Below are positions 26,691-35,918 of a stretch of 64,000 nt of DNA, one piece after another. This stretch comes from an uncultured Mucilaginibacter sp. (GTDB lineage Bacteria; Bacteroidota; Bacteroidia; Sphingobacteriales; Sphingobacteriaceae). Below the pieces are notes generated by a model, which did not search any database, was not told the DNA's origin, and was given only the letters and a program-made list of their open reading frames with translations. Location of the stretch: contig NZ_CAMLOV010000003.1 in assembly GCF_946481715.1 (NCBI RefSeq), positions 13,104 to 77,103 of the forward strand, given 5' to 3'. Made by a program: the position numbers and the translations under genes. Position 1 is the first letter of the stretch, and each line of letters starts with the position of its first letter.

Positions 26691-26830
26691 TTATGGCAGC
26701 CCCGCCGGTAGAAGCGGCCGGGCTTTGCCGGGCTACGCTTTGCTTCGGCTGCCTTTTCTGTCGCTCGAATCCCTCTCGCGCAGGCGGCTTCCCCGCTCAA
26801 TCCCTCCTGCGAATGACGGGCTCGATTACA
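26691..26830. repeat. GC-rich dispersed-repeat-like element
   Basis: The stretch stands out as GC-rich in an AT-rich gap. It has internal near-repeats (GAATCCCTC at about 26767 and CAATCCCTCC at about 26798; GCCGGGCT twice near 26717-26735) and, on the minus strand, a CGTCATTCGCAGGAGGGATTG segment that resembles the CGTCATTGCGAGG-type short interspersed elements seen in many bacterial genomes. No transposase is encoded. It could be a decayed MITE- or REP-like unit. Confidence 0.35.
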
Positions 26831-26984
26831 ACATGCATTGTTTACCTAAACTGTACTTTACAAGTTAGGCTCAAGAAGCGTTTTCCCACTTGCCCACACG
26901 TCATTTTCGCGCAGGGTGGATACCTTATAAACCCCGTAAACCGGGTGTTAAGGTAAGCTATTCAAGGCCATCCCCTTCCAAATC

Positions 26985-27011
26985 GGCAAACCGGAGGATG
27001 TTCGGTTTGCC
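26985..27011 (-). terminator. Possible terminator of the large helicase gene
   Basis: 9-bp perfect stem (26985-26993 with 27003-27011) with a 9-base loop, 13 bases beyond the stop of the minus-strand helicase gene. The minus-strand sequence after the stem (GATTTGG) has only a short T run, so termination may be weak. Confidence 0.45.
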
Positions 27012-27024
27012 AATGGATATGCTT

Positions 27025-30000
27025 TTACGCTACAACTGCTATCCGCCCGTCTTTGATCACAGCATAGCCTAATTCAACAGCTTTACTAATACCGGCAAGC
27101 ATAGCAAGCTCTACATTGGTTCCTATGCGGGCAAAACCAAATATTTTAGCCGTCTCGCGCACAAGGTCGGTTTTAGCGAGGCTTATTTGATTTGTTAGGA
27201 TATCTTTTACGGCATTGGCAATTTCTTCGGCAGGCAGGTCATCAGCATCCCGCTTTTGCATATCGTTGAGCGGAATACGGTAGATCTTATAATTATCAGG
27301 ACGTTGCTCGTTATTCCAAAAGAAAGTATTTTGCCCCTGGCCGGTTTGCGCCACGTTCATTTGAGTGAAGAACCCTTCAAAATGGGTGCTTATCCTTGCC
27401 CCCATGCGGGAGATTCCCCAGGCGGCAAGTACCCGCTTGCTCAGCAGGTTTTTGCTGATGGGTGCCTCGGCTTGCAAAACGTTAAACAACTGCGCTTTTA
27501 TTCTCCCCCGGCTTTGCGGCAAAAAGAAATCCTCTGCCGACGACACCTGCACGGCATCCAGCTGGCTAATCTCGTAGAATACCGCCGCTCTGGCCGATGC
27601 GGCCCTAACGGGTGAGGGTGGCAGCATATTGCCCAATTTAAGCAAGTCGTTTTCGACAGGCGGCGGCGTGGGCTTTGATGCAGCGGGTGCCGGTACTTTG
27701 CTTTTATTTTCTTCGGCAAGGCGTATGGCTGCTACAATGCCGCTGATAACTTTGTCCGGCTTTTCCCACCACTCGGTAGAAAATATTTTGTGGATGTTCC
27801 AGCCCAGTAGTCTCAATACATCTACTTGTACTATCTCCCTGTCGCGGGATGTTTTAGCACTTTGGTAGCTTTTGCCATCGGTAAGCACCCCCAGTATGTA
27901 GCCGGTAGGATTGCCTTTGTCTACAATGGCCAGATCTATTTTGTAGGCCGAGCAGCCTATTTGCGTGTGTACTTCGTAGCCCTGTTTTCGCAATTCAACG
28001 GCTATCAGGTTTTCAAAAGAGGCTTCCTGCCAGCCTTTAACAACGGCCCTTACCGGCAACGCTGTTTTACCCTTCTCGGCGTAGGCCAGGAATGCTTTAA
28101 GCCCTGCAACGCCTTCGGCTCCGGAACGGTTAAGGTCTATTTGATCCGATGTAAGGGTAGAGAACACTTTCATTTCGTACCTCGCCCGTGATACCGCCAC
28201 ATTCAGCCTGCGCCATCCGCCTTCGCGGTTTAGCGGGCCAAAGTTGAGGCTAACTTTTCCGTTCTCATCGGGGCCGTACCCTATCGAGAACAGTATGATG
28301 TCGCGCTCATCTCCCTGCACGTTTTCCAGGTTTTTTATAAAGATGGGCTCCGCGCATTCCAGCGCTATGCGCTCCAGGTCGGGGCGAAGCTTAAATACAT
28401 CCGTCAGCAAGTCCTCTACCAGGGTTTGCTGTACCGAACTAAAGGTTACAATACCCATGCTTCGTTGCGACAGGGTTTGGTCTGATAACCTGCGGATCAC
28501 TTCATCAACAATGGCCTTTGCTTCAAACTTATTTTGCCGCGATTTCCCCTTATCGTAATGGCCCTCCACTTGCACAAAGGATACCTTGCTTACAATATCA
28601 TCGGTAGATGGGAAGGTGAGGAGTTTATTATCGTAATATTTGGCGTTGCTAAAAGCAATTAGGCTTTCGTGTTTGCTGCGGTAGTGCCACAATAAGTGGT
28701 GCGATGGCATGGATAGCGCAAGGCAATCATCTAAAATACTTTCCAGGTCCTCCTTGTCAATATTTTCTTCGTCGACGTTATTGGTGGAGAAGAAGTTGGT
28801 GGGCGGCATTTGTTTAGGGTCGCCCACTACAATTACCGTGGTACCGCGGGCTATAGCGCCTACAGCTTCGCAGGTAGGCATTTGCGATGCCTCATCAAAT
28901 ACCACCAGATCGAATTTTACACTGTCGGCATCAAAATATTGGGCCACCGATATTGGGCTCATCAGCATGCAGGGTGTAAGGCGGTGCAACAGGTTGGGGA
29001 TACCGTCAAATATTTTACGGATAGACATCGCCCTACCGTTGTTGCGTATGGTGCGCTGCAGCAACCCGATTTCCGAACTTTGGGACGCCTCCTGCGTAAA
29101 TGATGGTATGCGTGCCGCCAGCCTTGCATAAAGCTCCTGTTTGGTTAGTTTTTCAAAGTTTGTGCTGATCTCCCTAAACCGTTTTATTTTCTCCTGGAAT
29201 AAACTGGAATTGAACGTCGCCAGTTGCGGCGTACGTTCGATTATATATTCTGCTGCCGAGCGGTAAAGCCCTTTCTCAAACTGCACTACGATATCCGCGC
29301 TTTGTACCGCGCCATTTTCAAAAGCAGTTATCAATGGTTCTAAATCCGTTTCCAGCGCCCGCTCCTTTACTGCCAGCCAGTTGTACCAATCCTTTAACTC
29401 GTCTAAATGTTGGAGCCAGCCGGTTGCGGTTTTTGAAAGTTCTCTTTTCCAATCGATCGCAATGCTTTGTATCGTGGCAAAATCTATCCCTAACAGGTTA
29501 GCGAGTACGGTTTCGGCCTCGTTTATTTTGTTTACGGTTTGCAGGTAATCTGCCAGCAGTTTTTTATGTTCTGTTGTATATGCTTTGCTTCCTTCAGAAA
29601 ATTCGTTGGCTAAGTCTGTTCGCCATTGTTTTAAACCGGCAGTACCCACAAGGCTGGCAGCCGTTCGGTTCATTTGTATAATTTGCCCGCAGCTACCGGC
29701 AATTTTATCCCAATTGCATTCGCCGTTTTGCCACATAAAACCCAGCATGGGCGGCAGCCAGGTTGCTTTATCAATTATATCCTGTTCTTCGCGGTAGGCT
29801 ATCACCTTTTGCAAAATAGCGGGCACATCGCAGTTTACTATCGCGCCGGACAACGATAATCTCGACAGGTTTTTGAGTAAGGCCCGTTGTTTCATCCAGC
29901 GGGGCAAAAACCATTTATCGGCTGCAATATTCCATTCGCTTAAAGTTTGGGCGGCCGGGAAGTTTAATATCTCCTTCTGAAAACGGGCAAGCAGTTCGCT

Positions 30001-32877
30001 TCGTAACGTATCACGTTGTTTGCCGTGTGCCGCTATACCTATTACCTGCGCAAGGTATTGTTCCGGCGCATCCACTTGCATCAGCGATGCGGGGAAATCT
30101 TCGGTGTTATTAAGCAGCCCGGCTAATGTGGTTAAGTGCTCCTCCTGTTCCTTGTTGTTTACTAACCCGCCTACCTTTAAAATATCGCTTGTAATATCGG
30201 TATGCGTGCTTAACAGTTTTAGCAACCACAACAGCTCGTCTATCAAACGGCCCGATTCCTGCTTCAGTTGCAAGGTGTATTGCTGTGTATTGATAGCTTC
30301 GAGCGAATGGCCTTTAGCGCTGCCGATCAATGAGCCTGCCGCTTGCAGATCGGTAGCCACATCGCGCCACTTTATAATATGTTCCGGTGTAAGCGTTTGT
30401 ATGGTTTCTGATGGGAAGCTAACAGCATCGGTACCCTGCGGCAACTGGCTGTATTGCGTAAACAGATCGAACAGCGAGTAGCCAAAAGGATACTTCTCAT
30501 GCAGCGCGGCAACGTACACATTCAGCTCATTACGCAACCCGTACAAACGTTCCGCTTCCGAAATGTAGTTTTCGGGCGCATCTTTCTGTACCACTTCTGT
30601 AGCTGCCTTAAGCTGTTCCAGTACGGCAGATTTTTTCGACTTGTTCGAGTGCAGTTCCAAACAAAATGCGCCAATGCCTATCGATTCTAACCGGTTTTCT
30701 ACCACATCAAGCGCCGCTTTTTTGGCGGCCACAAATAATACGCGTTTACCCGCGTACAAGGCATTTGCAATAATATTGGTAATAGTTTGCGATTTGCCTG
30801 TACCCGGCGGGCCATGCAGCACAAAACTTTTACCCTCGCCCGATGTGAGGATGGCCTGCAGCTGCGATGAATCTGAACTGATCGGAAGCGCTACGTTCTT
30901 TGGATGAAGCTGCCCGTCCTCAACGGCCATGCCGGATGTATCTTCTTCCGGCTGCCACTCCAGCTTGCCCGATATTAAACTTGCTACTACTTTATTGCGT
31001 GCAAGTTTATCGGCATTGTTATGAATATCGTTCCATAAAATAAATTTACTGAACGAGAAAGTACCCAGCAGTGCCTGTTCTTCTATATCCCACCGCGATT
31101 TTGTCATGATGGCCTGCCTGACAATGTTGAATATCTGTTTTACATCCACGCCGCTTTCATCCTTTGGCAGGGTCTCCAGCCCGCCAATGCTAATGCCAAA
31201 GTCCTGCCGTATCATTTCCAGCAGGGTGATGTTCATAATGGTTTCTTCCTCGCGCGTGCGGATCACATAGCCTTTTTGGGCAGATTTGCGGATGATCTCT
31301 ACCGGTAACAGCAATATCGGCGCGTAACGCGGGCGCTCGCTCAGGTCGGTCTCATACCAACGCAGCAAACCCAAACCCACGTAAAGGGTATTAGCGCCGT
31401 TTTCTTCTATCGAGAGGCGTGATGAACGGTACAAATTGGTAAGGCTATTACCCAGTTCAACTTCCGAAAGGTAAGTACGCAGGCGCTTTTGGCTCAACTC
31501 GTTCTTTACCAGGTCGGCGATAGGGTCGGTTTGATGCAGCGACTCGTAAACTCCAGTATCGCGTGGGTTGTTGTCCCAGTCTGATGGTTTAGCCAGCACC
31601 TGGAATTCGGTGCCCCCGGCCAAAGCATCTTCCAGCTTACCGGCGTTAATGGTGATAAACTGTATAACGCTTTTGGTGATACGGATATTTAACAGGCTGT
31701 TGCGCAGCGTAAGGTCAAGCAGTTTGCGTTCCCAAAGGCGCTGTTTAGACACCTCTATCTTTTCGCTGTGCACCAGTTTTTGCCCAACAAATATATCATC
31801 GGGCAAGGTGGTTTCGCGCAGCTGTTTTGCTTCTTCTACTATGTCCCAGCCGGTAGGGGTAGCAACCCTTAAAGGCAAAGGGCGGATGCCGCTAAAGCGT
31901 GCCCGCTTTACATCAATAAACAGCAGAAAATCGGCGGTGCGCAGCAGTTTTTGATCTGCCGACCGAACCGCGTCATCAAATGATGTATTATTGCCTGCAT
32001 TCATGCAGGTAGCCTCTACCACTGCTATATCATTAATGCCATCAGCAGTGCGTTTTGTTATCAGCGAGGGGTCGTCGTTAACAGCATCCGCGAAAGATTC
32101 ATCGATAAGCCATCCCCCGGCAAACGCATGCCCTTTTATAATTGTAATAATAGGATGTATCCCCACAGCCTCTAAACAGGCCGCGTAGAGTAAAGACAGA
32201 TCGAGGCAGTTGGCCAGTTTATTGGCAAACATGGTATCCGCCAGCCGTATGCGTTGCCCGCCTTCTTCAAAACTTGCCGGTACAGTGCAGTAAATAAACT
32301 CCATTGCGGCAATGGCCTCGTAAATAGCGGCCATTTGCTTGCGCACCCGGTTTGGGTTGCGGCTTTGATATTCGTCGAACGATGGGTTACCGGTCCATGT
32401 TTCTAACAGGGCAGACGCTGCGCGAATGATCTTTACAATTTGGGGATGGTTTGGCGTGATAAAAGCCGCCAGCATCTCGGGTAGCAACCCTATGCCGTTC
32501 CACTGATCGTAGGCCAACAGATCAACCCCATAATGTTCCTGGTATACAATTTCCCCATCGGTTGCAATTGTTAATATAAACTTGCCCGACACCCTTTCTG
32601 TAAGCTCGGCAAGGGATTTTGATGATATAACCGGCGATACGCTTCTAAAGAGATGGCTTTCCCCTTCTCTTAAAATTCCGATAGATTGCTTCCATACCGG
32701 CGCGAAATCAGGCTCGGACACAAGTTCGACGGTTACGTTTTGCCAATCGTTTCCCGATACGTTTTTTACAGCTAATTCCCGTATAACAGGAACGTGGTTT
32801 TGTTGCAACGCGAAATTTATAACGGGCGAATAATCAAAATTCACTTCTGTTTTTGCTGGGGCCTGGCTATTTATCAT
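27025..32877 (-). CDS. DUF4011-type SF1 helicase with transglutaminase-like and nuclease-like regions
   Basis: 1950-residue cytoplasmic protein. In order: an N-terminal beta-rich region (1-120); a transglutaminase-like segment with Cys224 (NCLDLSLLYAAC), His250 (KGHAFAGGWL) and Asp259, spaced as a Cys-His-Asp triad; a DUF4011 region (about 370-640); an AAA_11/AAA_12 SF1 helicase with Walker A GPPGTGKS at 689-696 (K695), a long helical insertion, Walker B DEASQ at 1328-1332, GDPKQMPP, and late motifs VQGDERDIILFS and NVAVSRARYEM; a restriction-endonuclease-like region with D1648 (KIDLAI) followed by TDGKSY near 1663; and a DUF3320-like C terminus. Helicase-Vsr/REase fusions of this sort are suspected or shown to be anti-phage in some bacteria. 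It stands alone, flanked by repeats and a gene-poor gap. Function here is inferred. Confidence 0.9.
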   Translation of the reverse strand: MINSQAPAKTEVNFDYSPVINFALQQNHVPVIRELAVKNVSGNDWQNVTVELVSEPDFAPVWKQSIGILREGESHLFRSVSPVISSKSLAELTERVSGKFILTIATDGEIVYQEHYGVDLLAYDQWNGIGLLPEMLAAFITPNHPQIVKIIRAASALLETWTGNPSFDEYQSRNPNRVRKQMAAIYEAIAAMEFIYCTVPASFEEGGQRIRLADTMFANKLANCLDLSLLYAACLEAVGIHPIITIIKGHAFAGGWLIDESFADAVNDDPSLITKRTADGINDIAVVEATCMNAGNNTSFDDAVRSADQKLLRTADFLLFIDVKRARFSGIRPLPLRVATPTGWDIVEEAKQLRETTLPDDIFVGQKLVHSEKIEVSKQRLWERKLLDLTLRNSLLNIRITKSVIQFITINAGKLEDALAGGTEFQVLAKPSDWDNNPRDTGVYESLHQTDPIADLVKNELSQKRLRTYLSEVELGNSLTNLYRSSRLSIEENGANTLYVGLGLLRWYETDLSERPRYAPILLLPVEIIRKSAQKGYVIRTREEETIMNITLLEMIRQDFGISIGGLETLPKDESGVDVKQIFNIVRQAIMTKSRWDIEEQALLGTFSFSKFILWNDIHNNADKLARNKVVASLISGKLEWQPEEDTSGMAVEDGQLHPKNVALPISSDSSQLQAILTSGEGKSFVLHGPPGTGKSQTITNIIANALYAGKRVLFVAAKKAALDVVENRLESIGIGAFCLELHSNKSKKSAVLEQLKAATEVVQKDAPENYISEAERLYGLRNELNVYVAALHEKYPFGYSLFDLFTQYSQLPQGTDAVSFPSETIQTLTPEHIIKWRDVATDLQAAGSLIGSAKGHSLEAINTQQYTLQLKQESGRLIDELLWLLKLLSTHTDITSDILKVGGLVNNKEQEEHLTTLAGLLNNTEDFPASLMQVDAPEQYLAQVIGIAAHGKQRDTLRSELLARFQKEILNFPAAQTLSEWNIAADKWFLPRWMKQRALLKNLSRLSLSGAIVNCDVPAILQKVIAYREEQDIIDKATWLPPMLGFMWQNGECNWDKIAGSCGQIIQMNRTAASLVGTAGLKQWRTDLANEFSEGSKAYTTEHKKLLADYLQTVNKINEAETVLANLLGIDFATIQSIAIDWKRELSKTATGWLQHLDELKDWYNWLAVKERALETDLEPLITAFENGAVQSADIVVQFEKGLYRSAAEYIIERTPQLATFNSSLFQEKIKRFREISTNFEKLTKQELYARLAARIPSFTQEASQSSEIGLLQRTIRNNGRAMSIRKIFDGIPNLLHRLTPCMLMSPISVAQYFDADSVKFDLVVFDEASQMPTCEAVGAIARGTTVIVVGDPKQMPPTNFFSTNNVDEENIDKEDLESILDDCLALSMPSHHLLWHYRSKHESLIAFSNAKYYDNKLLTFPSTDDIVSKVSFVQVEGHYDKGKSRQNKFEAKAIVDEVIRRLSDQTLSQRSMGIVTFSSVQQTLVEDLLTDVFKLRPDLERIALECAEPIFIKNLENVQGDERDIILFSIGYGPDENGKVSLNFGPLNREGGWRRLNVAVSRARYEMKVFSTLTSDQIDLNRSGAEGVAGLKAFLAYAEKGKTALPVRAVVKGWQEASFENLIAVELRKQGYEVHTQIGCSAYKIDLAIVDKGNPTGYILGVLTDGKSYQSAKTSRDREIVQVDVLRLLGWNIHKIFSTEWWEKPDKVISGIVAAIRLAEENKSKVPAPAASKPTPPPVENDLLKLGNMLPPSPVRAASARAAVFYEISQLDAVQVSSAEDFFLPQSRGRIKAQLFNVLQAEAPISKNLLSKRVLAAWGISRMGARISTHFEGFFTQMNVAQTGQGQNTFFWNNEQRPDNYKIYRIPLNDMQKRDADDLPAEEIANAVKDILTNQISLAKTDLVRETAKIFGFARIGTNVELAMLAGISKAVELGYAVIKDGRIAVVA

Positions 32878-33170
32878 AGTAGGGTAAGATAATAATTAAA
32901 AGCCCAAGATACTCATCCGGGGAGAATCGTTTTGGTTGGGGCGACAATTTAATGCGCTAACTAACGGAAAGCCCTTCTGATTGCTTAGAGAGGCTTTAAC
33001 GCTAATTAACAAGTTGCAAAACTGTTGTCCGGATGTTCTCCAGTTTATTGCCATGTGTATCTAACATCATTCATGGCTTACTTACCCTTGCTAATGCCCA
33101 ATTTCAAACCCCCTTAAACAAAAACAGCCGGGCGTTCAACCCGGCTATCTGTAATTAAGGTTTAAAATTT
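32878..33170. other. 293-base gap between helicase and phospholipase genes
   Basis: Holds the region upstream of the minus-strand helicase gene and the terminator of the phospholipase gene. An imperfect hairpin (AAAGCC near 32978 with GGCTTT near 32993) is visible. No TAnnTTTG box was found on the minus strand close to 32877; the nearest is a weak TATCTTGG at about 32907. No gene seen. Confidence 0.5.
33126..33146 (-). terminator. Terminator of the PI-PLC-like gene
   Basis: 7-bp GC-rich perfect stem (33126-33132 with 33140-33146), 7-base loop; on the minus strand it is followed by TGTTTTTGTTT. It lies 25 bases past the stop of the phospholipase gene. Confidence 0.7.
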
Positions 33171-34247
33171 CTATTTACCAACTGCAAATAAAGGGTTAAA
33201 CCTAAAATAGCTGCCATCGGGGAAGGCTATTGTGTAATCAGATTTAAAATGCGTGCTCTTTTTATAATAATCGGTAGAGATGATTTGTGCCCCCGATAGC
33301 ATTGCCGCATTAAAGCTGCTTTTATCGTCGGCGCGGGCCTCCTGCGTGTCGCTGTCTGCCCGGGTGCGGATTATATAGCCTTTTTTTACCAGTGCTGTTA
33401 TCTGCGGCAGTTGCTTTTTAGCACTGTTCATTACATGTATGGCTGCCTCGGGCGTTCCGGGTTCGGAGTTGGTGAAAAGCACCCGGCCTTTTAGCGATGG
33501 ATGGCCGCTGATGTATTCGCTCAGTTTTGGCTCTGTTTCGTCAAGCAGAAAAATGAATTTGCCTTTTGCCTGCTTTAGCGTAGGCCAGTTTTGGTGCAGC
33601 ACGGCATCTTCCAGCGTTTTGTATTTGCCCCTAACATCGTCTGGCGTAATTACGTGTTCCAGGCCCAGGTTATCGGCGATCTCTTTGTCAAGCTTATCGT
33701 AAATGCCCGGCGTAAATTTATCCGGAACGGTAAACCCCGGCTTTTTCATGGCTTCGTCTTTGGCATTCATGGTAATGAAGACAGGATTGTGCTGTGGATG
33801 CGCTTCCGACCATTTTTTCAACTCCTGCAGGCAACCTTTAAACGTTGGGCAGTTGCTCCTGAAATCGATATCCTGTATATGGAAAACCTTAAAACCGGGC
33901 TGCTTCATTTGCCCCTCGGTATCATAAGCGGGTTGGCCGGGTACCCAGTCCAGCCCTTTTGGGCGCGCGTATTTGCCACCGGCAGTATCTGCATAAACAT
34001 CAATCTCCAAATCTAAAAGGCCCAGGTTTAGCTGTTCGGTAAGGCTGATGTGGCTGTAATCAATTTTGCTCATCGCAACAGAATCATTGCGCTGCAGCAG
34101 TTTAAACAACTTAGGGTCGATAGCTTTTTTATAGCTATTGTGCGATCCTATCACCTGTATATGGTTAATGGGTACATTATCACCGGGGCTGTTTATTGCA
34201 GCTAAAGGCAAAAACGCAGCAAGTAATAAACCGAATGTGAATTTCAT
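33171..34247 (-). CDS. Ca2+-dependent phosphoinositide-specific phospholipase C-like protein
   Basis: 358-residue exported protein. Signal peptide (about 1-20), then a PI-PLC-type TIM barrel: VIGSHNSYK with the first catalytic His36, LGLLDLEIDVY with E81 and D83 as metal or general-acid-base candidates, and FHIQDIDF with the second His123. These match the SaPLC1-like group of Ca2+-dependent PI-PLCs. It would cleave a phosphodiester lipid or glycerophosphodiester outside the inner membrane. It lies 63 bases after a SusC-SusD pair on the same strand with a hairpin in between, and close to a phosphoesterase gene; together they suggest phosphoester use. Substrate is inferred only. Confidence 0.88.
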   Translation of the reverse strand: MKFTFGLLLAAFLPLAAINSPGDNVPINHIQVIGSHNSYKKAIDPKLFKLLQRNDSVAMSKIDYSHISLTEQLNLGLLDLEIDVYADTAGGKYARPKGLDWVPGQPAYDTEGQMKQPGFKVFHIQDIDFRSNCPTFKGCLQELKKWSEAHPQHNPVFITMNAKDEAMKKPGFTVPDKFTPGIYDKLDKEIADNLGLEHVITPDDVRGKYKTLEDAVLHQNWPTLKQAKGKFIFLLDETEPKLSEYISGHPSLKGRVLFTNSEPGTPEAAIHVMNSAKKQLPQITALVKKGYIIRTRADSDTQEARADDKSSFNAAMLSGAQIISTDYYKKSTHFKSDYTIAFPDGSYFRFNPLFAVGK

Positions 34248-34264
34248 AAGCGTTGGTATTAAAA

Positions 34265-34290
34265 CAGCCCCGGCTATTGGGCCGGGGCTG
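34265..34290 (-). terminator. Terminator or attenuator between SusD pair 2 and PI-PLC
   Basis: 10-bp perfect GC-rich stem (34265-34274 with 34281-34290), 6-base loop; the minus-strand sequence continues TTTTAATACC. It lies between the SusD stop (34311) and the phospholipase start (34247), so it either ends the SusCD message or reduces read-through into the phospholipase gene. Confidence 0.72.
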
Positions 34291-34310
34291 TAATGCTTGT
34301 TCTTTATTTA

Positions 34311-35897
34311 TTAATAACCAGGGTTTTGCACCAGGTTAGGGTTAAGTTTAATTTCCTGCGCGGGTATAGGATAAAGCCTGCGGTTTACATCCTTGTTCAT
34401 GGTAAGCACATCGTTTGGTAAAGGGTACTCCACTTCAAACTGGCCAAAGCGGATCAGGTCGTTGCGGCGCCATCCTTCCCACGAAAATTCGCGGGCACGC
34501 TCATCAAGCAAACCATTTAAATCGATGCCTGCAACCGCAGGTGCGCCGGCACGGGCGCGGATCTTGTTTACCAATACATCAGGTGTTTGCAATTCGCCGT
34601 TAACGGTAGTGGCTGTTGCACCGCGCAAAATAGCTTCTGCCTTCATCATTATTACATCAGCCAAACGCAAAACCGGTACATCGTTACCGTTTAAACGGGT
34701 AGCCTGTATAATGGTAGGATCGGGGTAGTATTTCATAGAACGTACACCTTCCGACTGGCTGGCAATAGTATTGCCCAAATCCATAGGCTTGCCAGGTACC
34801 AGCGTTAGTTTTGGCTCGATGTAAATTTGAGTAGTAGTACCGGGGTAATAAACCGGCTGGGTGGTAAAGCCGCCGTTACCATCCGGTGCAAACTGCGGGC
34901 CTGCCAGCCATGTTTTTGTACGCGCATCGCCGGGCAGGTTAAACCGGTTGTAAAACTCGGGCGTAGTGCTCATGGCAATACTTAAGCCCACGTTAAACCC
35001 GTAGGCCTGCACCAGGTAATAAAAGAAACCAAAACGGGTAAACTGGTTGCCCGGTATCTGCTGATCGTATGGGATAGCAAATATCGTCTCGTTTATTTGC
35101 GGGCCGTTGTTCGGCAAAAATATATCCCGGTATTTGGCATCCAGGCTGTAGTTGGTGTTTTTTAAAACGCTATCGGCCATGGCAACAGCTTCGGTATATT
35201 TTGCGGTACCGGTGTACACCTGTGCATTAAGGTACATCTTCTCTAACAGGGCAAACACCATGGCTTTGGTTGGGCGCCCGTAGTAAAGCGCTGCATTGGC
35301 CGGTGTTTTGGCAGGTAGCTGCTGCACCACGCTTAGCAATTCGCTTTCTATATACTGATAAGCTTTTGCACGGCTTTGGGTAGCCGGTTGTGATGCCACG
35401 GGGAACTCGGTTATTAGCGGTATGTTGCCATACAGATCCATCATAAAGTAATTATAAAGCGCGCGCATTGCCCTTACTTCGGCAATGGTAGCTGCCTTTT
35501 TAGCTTCTGACGACGGCGATGCGTTTACCAGGCTGATGATACGGTTACAGGTATTTACCCCGCCAAAACCCCATTGCCAAATACTAATAACATTGGGGTG
35601 GTCAAACGTCCAGGTGTGGTAATGCAACTGGCGGTACTGGCCACCATCATCAAAGTTGCCATCGCGGGCGGGCAGTATTGCTTCATCGGTAGAAAGCTCC
35701 TGCATGCGCCAGTATGGCACTGCGTAGTTGGATGACAAATTAGAATAAATGGTGCCTAACAACGCGTTGTAATCAGCATCAGTTACCGGGAAGTTTGATT
35801 TAACGTACTGCGACTCTACCGGCACATCTAATTTGGTGCAGGAGTAGGTGCCGGCAAGGGCTGCGATGCCGGCACATAATATAAATATCTTTTTCAT
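34311..35897 (-). CDS. SusD/RagB-type nutrient-binding lipoprotein (pair 2)
   Basis: 528-residue surface lipoprotein with lipobox TYSC (Cys20), helical TPR-like core with the family pattern AEVRAMRALYNYFMMDLYGNIPLIT, and C-terminal DERAREFSWEGWRRNDLIRFGQF followed by LYPIPAQEIKLNPNLVQNPGY. It lies 21 bases after the SusC gene and delivers the ligand to it. Confidence 0.95.
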   Translation of the reverse strand: MKKIFILCAGIAALAGTYSCTKLDVPVESQYVKSNFPVTDADYNALLGTIYSNLSSNYAVPYWRMQELSTDEAILPARDGNFDDGGQYRQLHYHTWTFDHPNVISIWQWGFGGVNTCNRIISLVNASPSSEAKKAATIAEVRAMRALYNYFMMDLYGNIPLITEFPVASQPATQSRAKAYQYIESELLSVVQQLPAKTPANAALYYGRPTKAMVFALLEKMYLNAQVYTGTAKYTEAVAMADSVLKNTNYSLDAKYRDIFLPNNGPQINETIFAIPYDQQIPGNQFTRFGFFYYLVQAYGFNVGLSIAMSTTPEFYNRFNLPGDARTKTWLAGPQFAPDGNGGFTTQPVYYPGTTTQIYIEPKLTLVPGKPMDLGNTIASQSEGVRSMKYYPDPTIIQATRLNGNDVPVLRLADVIMMKAEAILRGATATTVNGELQTPDVLVNKIRARAGAPAVAGIDLNGLLDERAREFSWEGWRRNDLIRFGQFEVEYPLPNDVLTMNKDVNRRLYPIPAQEIKLNPNLVQNPGY

Positions 35898-35918
35898 CTG
35901 TATATTTTGATATGGATG

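Larger units (their letters stand above)
26163..27024. other. Gene-poor 862-base stretch with repeats
   Basis: No convincing gene is seen. Open frames on both strands (for example 26262-26594 minus and 26693-26956 plus) have composition explained by the repeats and no family resemblance. Contents: a palindrome CGATAAG-CA-CTTATCG at 26221-26236, a 10-bp tandem array at 26431-26506, a TCCAC-AAA-GTGGA repeat at 26590-26602, a CCCCCGGGGG core at 26632-26641, a GC-rich repeat-like element at about 26691-26830, and a hairpin at 26985-27011. Confidence 0.6.

Noticed and set aside
26693..26956. 87-residue plus-strand and 26582-26800 minus-strand frames
   Set aside because: Composition follows the GC-rich repeat-like element; no domain, signal peptide or neighbour support.
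28810..29131. Plus-strand frames across the helicase gene
   Set aside because: They are shadows of the 1950-residue minus-strand frame, which carries ordered helicase motifs.
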